Assembly: GCF_030287445.1 (NCBI RefSeq)
Contig: NZ_JASVWB010000002.1
Location: forward strand, 1,550,001-1,614,000
Length of the DNA stretch: 64,000 nt
Reading direction: 5' to 3'
Source of the DNA: Streptomyces sp. ALI-76-A
GTDB taxonomy: Bacteria; Actinomycetota; Actinomycetes; Streptomycetales; Streptomycetaceae
Positions 9,003 to 18,085 of this stretch are shown here, piece by piece; within the stretch, counting starts at the first letter, position 1; the number at the start of each line of letters is the position of its first letter. A program made the position numbers and the translations under genes. The notes beneath the pieces are model-generated. The model saw nothing but the letters and a program-made list of their open reading frames with translations, did not search any database and was not told the DNA's origin.

Positions 9003-9686
9003 GACCTGCTGCGCCCGAGTCAGTCGCGGCGCAGCAGGCGGTCGCCCGCTTCCAGGCCCCGTCAAGGGGCCCGTCCCACACCGCTCTGCTTGGCATGCCC
9101 GCAACGAAGGCGAGACTCCCATTCACACGTCCCCGCTGTTCTCCGACCCGGAGCCGAGTCCTCTGCAGTCCACGACGGATTCGCCCCCTCCGACCAGGAA
9201 CCCCTTCCAGGCTCCCCCGGACGTGATGGAGGAGGCCTTCGACGCCCCCGCCATCGCGCCCGTGGTCCCCGGCACCCAGGAGCGACCGCGCGGCCCCCGC
9301 ACGTCGTCGGCTCATTGACGGGCCCGGATCACCGACCGGCGAGGTATCTCAGCCGAACGCGACGGTCGGCGTCGTCCTGGCTGTCCTGTGGGTCCCACGT
9401 GTGCGAGGACTCCAGGGGAGCCGCCGCACGCCGCGCCGCCGCTGGTCGCCGCGTGCCGCCCGGGGCGCAGGACTGAGGCGGCACTCCACACGTACGGACG
9501 GCACCGTGGAGTCGTGGGCCTGACCTGGTCTCTTCAGGTCGGGCCCCCAACTGTTCCCAGCCGGCAGCGCTCCTGCCCGCGCGCTCTCCCGGAGGGCGGT
9601 CCGTACCCGCGGGGCGAGTCGAACGCCGACCCTTCACGGGCCGACGGCATCGGAGGTGCCGCCCGCGTTACGGGACTTGTCCCTCA
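9003..9686. other. 684-bp region without a confident gene
   Basis: No reading frame here has both a start with an RBS and coding character. The plus frame from about 9001 to 9318 is open and reads like protein near its end (SPLFSDPEPSPLQS, NPFQAPPDVMEEAFDAPAIAP), but it has no upstream ATG or GTG, so it may be a gene remnant. A strong hairpin lies at 9516-9546. Confidence 0.5.
9516..9546. terminator. strong hairpin, likely terminator of the lipoprotein unit
   Basis: A 12-bp stem, GGGCCTGACCTG (9516-9527) against CAGGTCGGGCCC (9535-9546), with one G-T pair and a 7-base loop. It is about 140 bp beyond the stop of the minus-strand lipoprotein gene. There is no strong T-run on that strand, which is common for actinobacterial terminators. 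Confidence 0.5.
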
Positions 9687-10241
9687 TCACGGTTGCCGGT
9701 CACACTCATCCGACTTCTCGACCGTCTCGGTGAAGGAGACGATCAGACGCTTCATGGCGTCGGCGTCCCTGTGGTCGGAACCGTAGGCCTGAATTCCGGT
9801 GTAGAGCTCTTGCCCGTACTTCTCGTCGACGCAGTCCTCCGTCTTGCCGAACGCCTGCCAGTCGGAATACACGTACCGGCCCCCGTCCGCGGTCTCCTCC
9901 ACCCGCTCGAGGGTCTGGCCGCGGAGGAAGTACGCCGTGTCATGGCCGCCCTGCCACCATGTCTGGACCGTTCTGACGGCGAGCTTTCCGTCCACGCGCA
10001 CATCGCACCAGGTCGACGCGGGGTTGACTTTGGGTTTGACGGAGAGCTTCTTCCCCGGCGGGAGGAACGGAGTGAGTTCCTTGGCGTCGACGCGTATGCC
10101 GCAGAGGGTGCCCGGCACGGAGTAGTCCCTGGTCTCTTCGTCGGCGCCGCATCCCGTGACCACGGGGGCCAGGACGGCGAGGAGGACAGCGACGCAGGCA
10201 GGACCGGAGCGTGGTCCGGGAACCGGTCGACGGCGGGTCAT
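9687..10241 (-). CDS. secreted lipoprotein of a WXG-like/DUF6571-like gene unit
   Basis: 184 aa. The N-terminus is a lipoprotein signal: MTRRRP, a hydrophobic stretch, then the lipobox VVTGC at about residue 31. The mature part is polar, with Cys residues (LCGIRV, TWCDVRV, DCVDEKYG, DECDRQP) that could form disulfides outside the membrane. The ATG at 10241 follows GAGAGG. It is the last gene of a minus-strand run with the 770-aa and 169-aa proteins, separated by 52 and 22 bp, which suggests shared expression. No known family recognised; it could be an immunity- or receptor-like partner, but that is speculation. Confidence 0.8.
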   Translation of the reverse strand: MTRRRPVPGPRSGPACVAVLLAVLAPVVTGCGADEETRDYSVPGTLCGIRVDAKELTPFLPPGKKLSVKPKVNPASTWCDVRVDGKLAVRTVQTWWQGGHDTAYFLRGQTLERVEETADGGRYVYSDWQAFGKTEDCVDEKYGQELYTGIQAYGSDHRDADAMKRLIVSFTETVEKSDECDRQP

Positions 10242-10293
10242 GGTGGTACCTCTCGAGGGCTGCTTGGTATCCGGGTGGGGTTCGGCGACTCGG

Positions 10294-12606
10294 TCAGGAC
10301 GTGGTCCGGCTCCCCGGGGTACGGCCGTCGACGATCGCCTGGGCGTTGTAGAAACCCTGTCTGCCGCTTTCCCGGGCCCAGGTCTCGGCGTCGGCGGGGT
10401 CGACCATGCCGTGCTCTTCCGCGGCCAGCCGGGCCGCCTGGCCCGAGCGGCTGCCGTTGCTCTCCAGGCTCTGCTGCCAGCGCTCACCCCTCGCGTCCTC
10501 GGAATCCTCCAGTTCCGTGCTCTTGAAGTCCTGGAACATGGCTTCGAGGACGGTGCCGGTGACGGTGGTGGTGGCACCGCCCGCGACGGCTCCGACCCAG
10601 GGGGTGGCGACGAAGGAGGTTCCCACACCGACCGCCGTACCGAGACCACCGGAGATGCCGCTCTTGACCAGGTCCATCGAATCCTTGTAGGCCTCGTCCC
10701 GCTCCTTCCCGGCCGCCGCCAGTTCCTCCTGGCGGCCCAGGCCGAGGATGCCGGAGACCTCCCCCGACTTCGTCGCGATCTGCCGCACCACGCCTTCCGT
10801 GTCGTCGTCCACGACCTGGCCGGCAGGCAGATCGGGGTTGAGGTGGTGCTCCATCAGCTGGCTCATGTAGGCCTTCTGGCCCACCTCCACCGCCGCGTAG
10901 CCGTCCGGGTTCTGGCCCACCGTGAAGAGGAGCTTCGTCACGTCCCGCGGATCGAGGACGGCCTCTTCCCCGTACATCGGGTACATCTTCTGCGTCCGCT
11001 CCCACGACGTCGAGTCGGGGTCGGTCCGATCCGCGTCGCTGATGGACCGATTGATGTCCGGGAGGTACTCAGAGGTGATCTGCCCCACGCTGTCGAGCAT
11101 GTGTCCGTGCTTGAGCAGACGCTCGTCCGGGTCCTCACCGATGGACGACACGAGGCGCTCCATGAGCTTGGTCTGCTCGGCGTTGTGGTGCGGGGTGTCC
11201 AGCGTCGGCCGCTCACCGGCCGGGTGACCTGTGGTGGCGGCCTCGAGGGCCATCGCCAGGTTGTTCCGTCCCGCGACGCTCTCCTCGTGTTCGGAGTCGA
11301 AGTCGGTGGGCCAGTCGCGTTCCTCGAAGAGGTAGTCGAAGTTGGTCAGTGACTTCCTGACCTCCTCGCCGTCCTTCTTCTCGGTGAAGTCGTGGTCCTC
11401 GTCCTTGGTGAGGAAGGTGCCGTTGAAGAAGGACGTCGCGGCGTCCGGGTTGTTGGCAAGGGCCTTGAGGTAGCCCGTCACAGGGTCCCAACCGGTGTCC
11501 GTGCCCGTGTGGTTGAGCGTCGCGTCGGGGCCCATGCGCTGCCAGGCGCCGTGCCGCCCGTTGCCCGTGAACTTCTTCTCCGTGGCCATGAGCTTGTCGC
11601 CGTAGCTGTTCAGGAACCGGTCGTCGTAGTCGCCCCAGCGCATCAGGTTGCTCATCACCTGTCCGCCCAGCGGGAAGCCCCCGCCGCGGCCCACGGGCTG
11701 GTCGACCAGGGCCACCATGTTGCCCTTCCAGGAGGTCATCGCGGCGCTGTCGCTCTGGGTGGCGGTGGCGAGGGTGAGACCCAGGTTCTTCTGGAGGTCG
11801 TCGAACTGTTCCCGGCGGTCACGGCGCAGGTCCCAGCCGGTGTTCGGGTCGGTGACGCCGGTCCAGAAGTCCAGCGTCTTCCGCGGTCCGAGTGCGGTGG
11901 CGAAGCGTTCGGCGAACAGCGGGTCGGCGGAGTACGTGTTCAACCCCTGGTTGAGCCGGTCGAATTCGGCGGTGGACAGCTCATCCGGGTCCTTCTTGGC
12001 GAGTGCCGCCAGGTCGTCGGCTGTCCTGAGCGCTTCGGCGGCCGCGTCCCGGTCCTCGTAACTGGCGTCACCGAAACCGTGGTTGGTCTGTTCGGCCAGC
12101 GCCTTGAGGACCTTGCCGGCGGAGACGTCGCTCTCGGTGGCCTTGCCGAGAATGCCCTGGATCTCGTCGCGCAGGGCGTTGACGTCGCCCTGGGTGTGGG
12201 AGGGCGGGGTATGGCCCTCCGCGGCGCGGTCCGGGTGGACGTTCATGGTGACGGTGAAGCCGCCGTCACCGGTGTCCATCACGGTGAGGTTCTTCTTCAG
12301 GCCGCGGTCGATCGCGTCCTTCAGCTGGGTGTGGTACTTCCTCAGCTCCCCGGCGGTGTCCTTGAGGACGCCGTGGATGGACTTGGCCTGGGTGTGGGCG
12401 TCCTTGATCTCGCCGGCCGTCTTGCCGATGAACTCCTTGGTGACCTGTGAGTTCTCACCGGCCCAGCTCGCCTTGTTGGCCGCCTGGTGCAGGCCTTTTT
12501 CGGCGTCCTCGGCGAGAGTTCGGAGGTTGCGGACGATGACCGACCAGTCCTCGACGGCATCGTCGAGCAGTGTCAGATTGGCATGGCGCAGAGTGTCGAG
12601 ATCCAT
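10294..12606 (-). CDS. large helical DUF6571-like protein, possibly type VII-linked
   Basis: 770 aa, mostly helical and acidic. The first ~120 residues form heptad-like helices (HANLTLLDDAVEDWSVIV...) with a central WAGENS resembling the Trp-x-Gly turn of WXG100 proteins. The middle resembles the Streptomyces DUF6571 type. Near residues 650-690 is a Gly/Ala/Val stretch (GISGGLGTAVGVG, VGAVAGGATTTVTGT) that could insert into a membrane. No signal peptide is present. The gene lies 22 bp after a WXG-like small protein and before a lipoprotein. Role unknown; secretion by an ESX-type system is inferred from the N-terminus and neighbour only. Confidence 0.75.
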   Translation of the reverse strand: MDLDTLRHANLTLLDDAVEDWSVIVRNLRTLAEDAEKGLHQAANKASWAGENSQVTKEFIGKTAGEIKDAHTQAKSIHGVLKDTAGELRKYHTQLKDAIDRGLKKNLTVMDTGDGGFTVTMNVHPDRAAEGHTPPSHTQGDVNALRDEIQGILGKATESDVSAGKVLKALAEQTNHGFGDASYEDRDAAAEALRTADDLAALAKKDPDELSTAEFDRLNQGLNTYSADPLFAERFATALGPRKTLDFWTGVTDPNTGWDLRRDRREQFDDLQKNLGLTLATATQSDSAAMTSWKGNMVALVDQPVGRGGGFPLGGQVMSNLMRWGDYDDRFLNSYGDKLMATEKKFTGNGRHGAWQRMGPDATLNHTGTDTGWDPVTGYLKALANNPDAATSFFNGTFLTKDEDHDFTEKKDGEEVRKSLTNFDYLFEERDWPTDFDSEHEESVAGRNNLAMALEAATTGHPAGERPTLDTPHHNAEQTKLMERLVSSIGEDPDERLLKHGHMLDSVGQITSEYLPDINRSISDADRTDPDSTSWERTQKMYPMYGEEAVLDPRDVTKLLFTVGQNPDGYAAVEVGQKAYMSQLMEHHLNPDLPAGQVVDDDTEGVVRQIATKSGEVSGILGLGRQEELAAAGKERDEAYKDSMDLVKSGISGGLGTAVGVGTSFVATPWVGAVAGGATTTVTGTVLEAMFQDFKSTELEDSEDARGERWQQSLESNGSRSGQAARLAAEEHGMVDPADAETWARESGRQGFYNAQAIVDGRTPGSRTTS

Positions 12607-12628
12607 GAGTGGGGCCCCCGTTGTGCGG

Positions 12629-13138
12629 TTACTTCTTCTCGCCGTAGATCGGATTCTGGTCCCCGGCCGGTCCGACCCGCTCGTCGAAACCGGCGTCGAG
12701 GGTGGCGATGCTGCTCATCTGCCGCAGGATGTAGGCCTCGTCACCGTTGTGGATCTTCTTGGTGACCTGCATGTGGTTGGAGATGTGCGCGCAGGCGTCG
12801 AGGACGGTGTTCAGCTGCGTGGACCAGCGGTTCGACACGTGCTGGAGCCCGGAGCCGAGCGCGAACCCCTGTGAGGCCAGGTCGCTCGCCGCCTTGTCGA
12901 CGCTCGTGTTGTCCAGGCGGGCCTGGTCCCAGAGCCGGTCGTAGAGCGTACGCGCGTGGCTGCCGATCCTGGAGAGGTCCTGCTGGTTGGCCTTGAGGTC
13001 ACCCGTGCTGCCGGGTGTCGTCGGGACCGGGCCCGGGCCGGAGTCACCGGGGTACTGGTTGAGCTGCATGCGCGTCGCGTCGCCCTGCCGGCGGTCCAGC
13101 GCTTCAGTCTTCAGTTGGTCCCACTCGGCCCACGCCAC
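12629..13138 (-). CDS. WXG-like helical protein upstream of the DUF6571-like gene
   Basis: 169 aa, GTG start with AAGGAG about 8 bases upstream. The N-terminus MAWAEWDQLKTEA is followed by a Pro/Gly-rich linker and then a long helical hairpin (residues ~50-135) with no canonical WXG tripeptide. This is the type of small helical protein often paired with large toxin-like or DUF6571 proteins in Streptomyces. Being the first gene of the three-gene run, it may act as a secretion partner of the 770-aa protein. That role is inference. Confidence 0.7.
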   Translation of the reverse strand: MAWAEWDQLKTEALDRRQGDATRMQLNQYPGDSGPGPVPTTPGSTGDLKANQQDLSRIGSHARTLYDRLWDQARLDNTSVDKAASDLASQGFALGSGLQHVSNRWSTQLNTVLDACAHISNHMQVTKKIHNGDEAYILRQMSSIATLDAGFDERVGPAGDQNPIYGEKK

Positions 13139-13298
13139 CGACCCGCTCCTTTACCCCCGACGGCCATCGTCGGCAGGCCGCTGAACGGCACCGACGCCGC
13201 TAGCGTAGTCATTCGTCCTGACGTTCGGGACCGCTGCCCCGAGTTTCCCTCAGATCCTCCACAGGACGCGGCCCGGGTGGCAGCGTGCATTTCGTCCC

Positions 13299-13378
13299 CG
13301 GAGCCGGGGCCGGAGCCCGAGCCGGAGCCCGAGCGGGGGCCGGAGTCGGGGCCGGAGCCCGAGCCGGGGCCGGGGCCG
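13299..13378. repeat. low-complexity GGAGCC/GGGGCC hexamer tract
   Basis: About 80 bp of imperfect 6-bp units (ccggag, cccgag, ccgggg) in the gap between the convergently placed operon start (13138) and the YjbQ gene (stop 13480). No gene in it. A slippage-prone intergenic tract. Confidence 0.6.
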
Positions 13379-13479
13379 TCAGACGGCCTTCCCTACCGGC
13401 AGGCCTTCTCGTCCGACCGACCTGCTCGACGCCGGGCCCGGCTCGCGGCGGCACCCAGGACGGTCTTGGCCGCCCTGGG

Positions 13480-13902
13480 TCATCCCAGAAAACTCAACCG
13501 CACCTGACGGTCGGGATTGTCCTTGTTGGTGTCGACCAGGCACACCGACTGCCAGGTTCCCAGCTCCAGCCGCCCGCCGACCACCGGAAGCGTGGCGTGG
13601 GGCGGGACCAGGGCCGGCAGGACGTGGTCGCGGCCATGGCCGGGGCTGCCGTGGCGGTGCTGCCAGCGGTCGTCGGCGGGCAGCAGGGTGTGCAGGGCGG
13701 CGAGCAGGTCGTCGTCACTGCCGGCGCCGGTCTCGATGATCGCGATGCCCGCCGTGGCGTGGGGGACGAAGAGGTTCAGCAGGCCGTCGCGACCGGCGGC
13801 CGCCTCGCGCAGGAAGGCCTCGCAGTCGCCGGTGAGGTCGGCGATCCGCTCCGTCGAACCGGTGGCCACATGCAGGACTCGGGTGGTGAAGACGTCTGAC
13901 AT
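13480..13902 (-). CDS. YjbQ family (UPF0047) protein
   Basis: 140 aa, the normal length for UPF0047/YjbQ. Conserved family segments are visible: LFVPHATAGIAIIE, the His-rich WQHRHGSPGHGRDH, and LGTWQSVCLVD near the C-terminus. The start at 13902 follows GGGAG; a frame extension upstream has no better RBS. Members have been reported to have weak thiamine phosphate synthase activity, but the physiological role is unsettled. Confidence 0.92.
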   Translation of the reverse strand: MSDVFTTRVLHVATGSTERIADLTGDCEAFLREAAAGRDGLLNLFVPHATAGIAIIETGAGSDDDLLAALHTLLPADDRWQHRHGSPGHGRDHVLPALVPPHATLPVVGGRLELGTWQSVCLVDTNKDNPDRQVRLSFLG

Positions 13903-14052
13903 GTCTCCCATCCTCACCCGAACACCGCGTTTCACACGCGCGCGTCCGGCCGTCCGACGCTACGAGTGGTCGGCTGCGCGGGACGGACGCCGACCGTCAG
14001 CGGGTCACCCGGCCGCGGGAAGATCCACGCCACCCGCTCGGTTGGTAGAAAC

Positions 14053-15120
14053 GTGAACAACACCCGGGTAGTCGTCATCGGCGCCGGCCAGGCGGGACTT
14101 GTTGGCGCCTATCACCTGCGCCGCGTCGGCTTCGAGCCGGACCGCGACTTCGTCGTGCTGGACCACTCCCCCGGTCCCGGCGGCGCCTGGCAGTTCCGGT
14201 GGCCGTCGCTGACGTACGGCAAGGTGCACGGGATGCACGCCCTGCCCGGCATGGAACTCACGGACGCCGATCCGGCCCGGCCGTCCGCCGAGGTTGTCTC
14301 CGCCTACTTCGAGGCCTACGAGCGCGCCTTCGACCTGCGGGTCAGGCGCCCGGTCGACGTCCGTGCCGTGCGCGAGGGCCACGGCGGGCGGCTGCTCGTG
14401 GAGACCTCGGCCGGGACCTGGTCCACCCAGGCGCTGATCAACGCCACCGGCACCTGGGACCGGCCGTTCTGGCCGCGCTACCCGGGCCAGGAGACCTTCC
14501 GGGGACGGCAGTCGCACACCGCGTACTACTCCGGGCCCGCTGAGTTCGCCGGGCAGCGGGTCGTCGTGGTGGGCGGCGGCGCGTCCGGCACCCAGCACCT
14601 GCTGGAGATCGCCCCCTACGCGGCCTCCACCACCTGGGTCACCCGACGGCCGCCCGTCTTCCGCGAGGGGCCCTTCGACGAGAACGTGGGACGGGCCGCG
14701 GTCGCGCTGGTCGAGGAGCGGGTGCGGCGGGGACTGCCGCCGAAGAGCGTCGTGTCGGTGACGGGGCTGCCGCTCAACGACGCGATCCGGCAGGGGATCG
14801 CGGACGGCGTCCTGGACCGGCTGCCGATGTTCGACCGCATCACGCCCGAGGGCGTGGAGTGGGACGACGGGCGGCGCGTGGACGCCGACGTCATCCTGTG
14901 GGCGACCGGTTTCCGGGCCGCGATCGACCATCTGTCGCCGCTGCGGCTGCGCGAGTCCGGCGGCGGGATCCGCGTCGACGGCACGCGGGCGGTCGCCGAT
15001 CCGCGCGTCCACCTCGTCGGGTACGGTCCGTCGGCGAGCACCGTCGGCGCCAACCGGGCGGGCCGAGCGGCCGTACGCGACATCAGGCGGCTGCTGAGCG
15101 AGACCGCGGTCGCCGCCTGA
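14053..15120 (+). CDS. flavin-dependent monooxygenase (FMO-like)
   Basis: 355 aa. The N-terminal FAD motif is VVVIGAGQAGL, the NADPH-binding motif is VVVVGGGASGT at about residue 175, and between them is FRGRQSHTAYY, close to the FMO/BVMO signature FxGxxxHxxxY. LWATGF follows late. It should oxidise a nucleophilic N or S atom or a carbonyl using NADPH and O2; substrate unknown. GTG 14053 is chosen because it begins the FAD strand directly; the RBS is weak. It is convergent with the MltG-like gene. Confidence 0.88.
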   Translation: MNNTRVVVIGAGQAGLVGAYHLRRVGFEPDRDFVVLDHSPGPGGAWQFRWPSLTYGKVHGMHALPGMELTDADPARPSAEVVSAYFEAYERAFDLRVRRPVDVRAVREGHGGRLLVETSAGTWSTQALINATGTWDRPFWPRYPGQETFRGRQSHTAYYSGPAEFAGQRVVVVGGGASGTQHLLEIAPYAASTTWVTRRPPVFREGPFDENVGRAAVALVEERVRRGLPPKSVVSVTGLPLNDAIRQGIADGVLDRLPMFDRITPEGVEWDDGRRVDADVILWATGFRAAIDHLSPLRLRESGGGIRVDGTRAVADPRVHLVGYGPSASTVGANRAGRAAVRDIRRLLSETAVAA

Positions 15121-15132
15121 CGTCCGCCCGGG

Positions 15133-15972
15133 TCAGCCGGCCTCGGGTGAACTGCGCTGGTTCAGGTTGAACTCGGCGACGTTGCGCTGGTGCTCCGCGT
15201 AGTCGGCGGTGAACCGCGTGTCGCCCGGCTTGACCGTGACGAAGTACAGCCAGTCGCCCGGGGCCGGATTGATCGCGGCCCGCATCGCGTCCTCGCCCGG
15301 GTTGTCGATCGGGGTGGGCGGCAGGCCCATGCGCTGGTACGAGTTGTAGGGGCTGTCGATCCGCGTGTCGGCGGCGGTGGTCTTCAGCGTGGAGCGGTTC
15401 AAGGCGTAGTTGAGCGTCGAGTCCATCTGGAGCGGCATGCCGCGCTCCAGGCGGTTGAAGACGACCCGGGCCACCTTCCCCATGTCGGCCTTGGTGGCGG
15501 CTTCGGCCTGGACCAGACTCGCGATGGTGACGGCCTGGTAGACGTTCATCGCGTTGCGCTGCGCGCCGGCCGCGACGGGGGCGCCGTTGAACTTCTTGTT
15601 CGCGGTGTCGACCATGTACGACAACAGTTGCTCCGGCGTCGCGTTCTCCCGGAGCGGATAGGTCGCCGGGAAGAGGTAGCCCTCCGGGTTGCCCTCCGCG
15701 TCGCCCGGCAGCTTCAGGTGAGCCTTGGCCAAGGACTTCTTGGTGGTACCCGCGGGCAGGGCGAGGGCCTGGTCGACGGCGTCGTAGACCTGGCCGGCCC
15801 GCCAGCCCTCCGGGATGACCAGGGTGGCGGGCTTCCGCTCCTCGTCGCCGTCCAGGGTCAGCAGCGGCACCGCCACGGCGGTGCCGGCCACGACGGCCCC
15901 GGTCGCGATGAGGGCCAGTCGGCCCCGGCGCGTCAGTCGGATCGTGCTCCGTGGCGGAGTGTTCATGTGCAT
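15133..15972 (-). CDS. MltG-like endolytic murein transglycosylase
   Basis: 279 aa: a short cytoplasmic Arg-rich tail (RLTRRGRLA), one membrane helix at ~20-40, then the extracytoplasmic YceG/MltG domain. Family segments include GYLFPATYPL, IASLVQAEA, ARVVFNRLERGMPLQMDSTLNYAL, DSPYNSYQRMGLPPTPIDNPG and YFVTV. It would cut nascent glycan strands at the membrane. It is shorter than typical actinobacterial MltG (often over 350 aa), and the usual VExE catalytic motif reads VQAE. It is therefore likely an accessory paralogue. Start codons at 15972 and 15966 are both possible. Confidence 0.88.
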   Translation of the reverse strand: MHMNTPPRSTIRLTRRGRLALIATGAVVAGTAVAVPLLTLDGDEERKPATLVIPEGWRAGQVYDAVDQALALPAGTTKKSLAKAHLKLPGDAEGNPEGYLFPATYPLRENATPEQLLSYMVDTANKKFNGAPVAAGAQRNAMNVYQAVTIASLVQAEAATKADMGKVARVVFNRLERGMPLQMDSTLNYALNRSTLKTTAADTRIDSPYNSYQRMGLPPTPIDNPGEDAMRAAINPAPGDWLYFVTVKPGDTRFTADYAEHQRNVAEFNLNQRSSPEAG

Positions 15973-16015
15973 GCGGGCACGGTAACCCGCTAAAGCTTAT
16001 AAACCCGACATATCA

Positions 16016-17890
16016 TCATCTTGTCGGCTCCAGTCGGGCGTCCCGCTGAACCAGGGCCGCGTACCGCCCGCCTCGCGCCAGAAGTTCCTCGTGCGAGCCG
16101 CGTTCGGCCACCTGCCCGGAGTCCAGGACGACGATCTGGTCGGCACCCCGGACGGTGGACAGACGGTGGGCGATGGTGAGCGTGGTGCGGTTCGCCGAGA
16201 GCGCGTCGATGGCCTCCTGCACGAGGTGCTCGGTCCGCGTGTCCAGGGCGCTGGTCGCCTCGTCGAGGATCAGCACCGGCGGGTCGCGCAGGATCGTGCG
16301 GGCGATGGCCAGGCGCTGCTTCTCCCCGCCGGAGAACCGGTGGCCGCGCTCGCCGACGACGGTGTCGTAGCCGTCGGGCAGGGCCGCGATGTGGTCGTGG
16401 ATCTGGGCCGCCTTCGCCGCCAGCTCCAGCTCCTCGTCGGTGGCGTCCGGCTTGGCGAAGCGGAGGTTGTCGGCGACCGTGGCATGGAAGAGGTACGTCT
16501 CCTGGGAGACGACGCCGATGGCACGGGCGAGGGTGTCGAAGTCGAGGTCGCGCACGTCGATCCCGTCCAGGGTGACCCGGCCCCCGGTCACGTCGTACAG
16601 CCGCGGCACCAGGTAGCCGAGCGTGGACTTGCCCGCGCCGGTCGGGCCGACGACCGCGAGACTGCCGCCCGCGGGGACGGTGATGTCGATGCCGTCGAGA
16701 ACCGGGGGCACCTTGGTGTCGCTGTTGTCGCGGTCGTCACCGTTGTCGCGGTCGTCACTGTTGTCGCGGCCGTCGCTCTTGTCGTGGCCGTCGTAGCGGA
16801 ACTCGACGTTCTCGAAGCGGATCTCGCCCTCGATCTTGTCGAGGTGGACGGGATTCTCGCGCTCGGTGATGTCGATCGGCAGGTCCAGGTACTCGAAGAT
16901 GCGCTGGAAGAGCGCGAGCGAGGTCTGGATCTGGACGCCGGTCGACAGCAGGCTCACGGCCGGGCGGAACAGGCCCTGCTGGAGCGAGACGAAGGCGACG
17001 ATGGTGCCGATGGACACCTGGGGGCCGCCCGCCTGGAGGGCGAGGCCCGCGGTCCAGTAGATGACGGCGGGCATGGCGGCCATGACGATCGTGATGACGG
17101 CCATCCGCCAGCGGCCCGCCATGTTCGACCGCACCTCGAGGTCGACGAGTTCCTCCGACTCCGCGGAGAAGGACCGGGTCAGCGAGTCGGAGCGGCCCAT
17201 CGTGCGGCCGAGCAGGATGCCGCTGACCGAGAGCGACTCGGTGACGGTCGCGGCCATCACGGCCATCTGCTTCTGGCGCTGGGTGGTGATCTTCTTGCGC
17301 TCGTTGCCGACCCGGCGGCTGATCCAGACGAAGACCGGCAGCAGGAGCAGCGATACGACCGTCAGGCGCCAGTCGAGGACCACCATCGCGATGATCGTGG
17401 CTACCACGCTGGTCAGGTTGGAGACCAGGGAGGTGGCGGTCGAGGTGACGGTGGCCTGCATGCCGCCGATGTCGTTGGCGATGCGGGACTGCACCTCACC
17501 GGTCCGCGTGCGCGTGAAGAAGGCGAGGGACATCCGCTGGAGGCGGCCGTAGACGGCGGTGCGCAGGTCGTGCATGACGCGCTGGCCGACCGTCGTGGAG
17601 ATCAGGGTCTGCAGCACGCCGAAGATGCTGGTGAGGACGGCACTGAGGATCATGCCGAGCGCGAGCAGGCTCAGCAGTCCGGTGCGGCCCTCGGGGATGG
17701 CGACGTCCAGCGTCTCCTTCAGCAGGAACGGGGTCGCCACGGTGACCAGGGACGCGGCGCCGACCAGCAGGCCGACGATCGCGAGCCGGCCGCGGTAGGG
17801 CTTGAACAGCCGGAGGATACGGCGCACCTGCCGGGGTTCTTCGGTCGAGGTGCCGGGGGGTGGGGTCCAGGTGATGTCGTCGCGGGGCAT
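16016..17890 (-). CDS. ABC exporter (TMD-NBD half transporter) with a repeat insertion
   Basis: 624 aa: six membrane helices (residues ~35-310) followed by a complete ATPase domain with Walker A GPTGAGKST (~413-421), signature FSGGEKQ (~520), Walker B LILDEATSALD (~540) and IAHRLS. All catalytic elements are intact, so a homodimeric lipid or drug exporter is likely. Between the first NBD strand (ENVEFRYDG) and VLDGIDITV is a polar insert of four six-residue repeats at ~366-389. The gene is divergent from a MarR regulator and is probably controlled by it through the sites at 17942-18116. Confidence 0.93.
   Translation of the reverse strand: MPRDDITWTPPPGTSTEEPRQVRRILRLFKPYRGRLAIVGLLVGAASLVTVATPFLLKETLDVAIPEGRTGLLSLLALGMILSAVLTSIFGVLQTLISTTVGQRVMHDLRTAVYGRLQRMSLAFFTRTRTGEVQSRIANDIGGMQATVTSTATSLVSNLTSVVATIIAMVVLDWRLTVVSLLLLPVFVWISRRVGNERKKITTQRQKQMAVMAATVTESLSVSGILLGRTMGRSDSLTRSFSAESEELVDLEVRSNMAGRWRMAVITIVMAAMPAVIYWTAGLALQAGGPQVSIGTIVAFVSLQQGLFRPAVSLLSTGVQIQTSLALFQRIFEYLDLPIDITERENPVHLDKIEGEIRFENVEFRYDGHDKSDGRDNSDDRDNGDDRDNSDTKVPPVLDGIDITVPAGGSLAVVGPTGAGKSTLGYLVPRLYDVTGGRVTLDGIDVRDLDFDTLARAIGVVSQETYLFHATVADNLRFAKPDATDEELELAAKAAQIHDHIAALPDGYDTVVGERGHRFSGGEKQRLAIARTILRDPPVLILDEATSALDTRTEHLVQEAIDALSANRTTLTIAHRLSTVRGADQIVVLDSGQVAERGSHEELLARGGRYAALVQRDARLEPTR
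16723..16794 (-). repeat. four tandem 18-bp units inside the ABC exporter gene
   Basis: Units at 16723-16740, 16741-16758, 16759-16776 and 16777-16794 differ by a few bases. They encode DGHDKS, DGRDNS, DDRDNG and DDRDNS in protein order. Being a multiple of three, the array can grow or shrink without shifting the frame. Confidence 0.85.
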
Positions 17891-17941
17891 GGCTCCTACG
17901 GAGGGTGAGGCGGCGGGCGGGCGGGGTGGGGGCGAGCGGTC

Positions 17942-18072
17942 GGGACCGGTGGTCGAATGGTCCCTGCCGGGGGACCGGTGGTCCTGGTCAATGCCGGGGA
18001 CCGGTGGTCCTGGTCAATGCCGGGGACCGGTGGTCCTGGTCAATGCCGGGGACCGGTGGTCGCATGGTCGCG
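17942..18072. repeat. 26-bp tandem repeats between the ABC exporter and marR
   Basis: Three identical 26-bp units (17970-17995, 17996-18021, 18022-18047), each with the inverted repeat GGACC-GGT-GGTCC, are flanked by diverged units at 17942-17968 and 18048-18072. The array is 52-182 bp upstream of the exporter start. It could be a multi-copy protein binding site or a neutral repeat. Confidence 0.85.
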
Positions 18073-18085
18073 ACTGACGGAGCTT

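Noticed and set aside
9615..9650. tRNA T-arm-like sequence (GGCG-TTCGACT-CGCC on the minus strand)
   Set aside because: No acceptor, D or anticodon arms could be found around it, so it is not a tRNA gene. At most a chance match.
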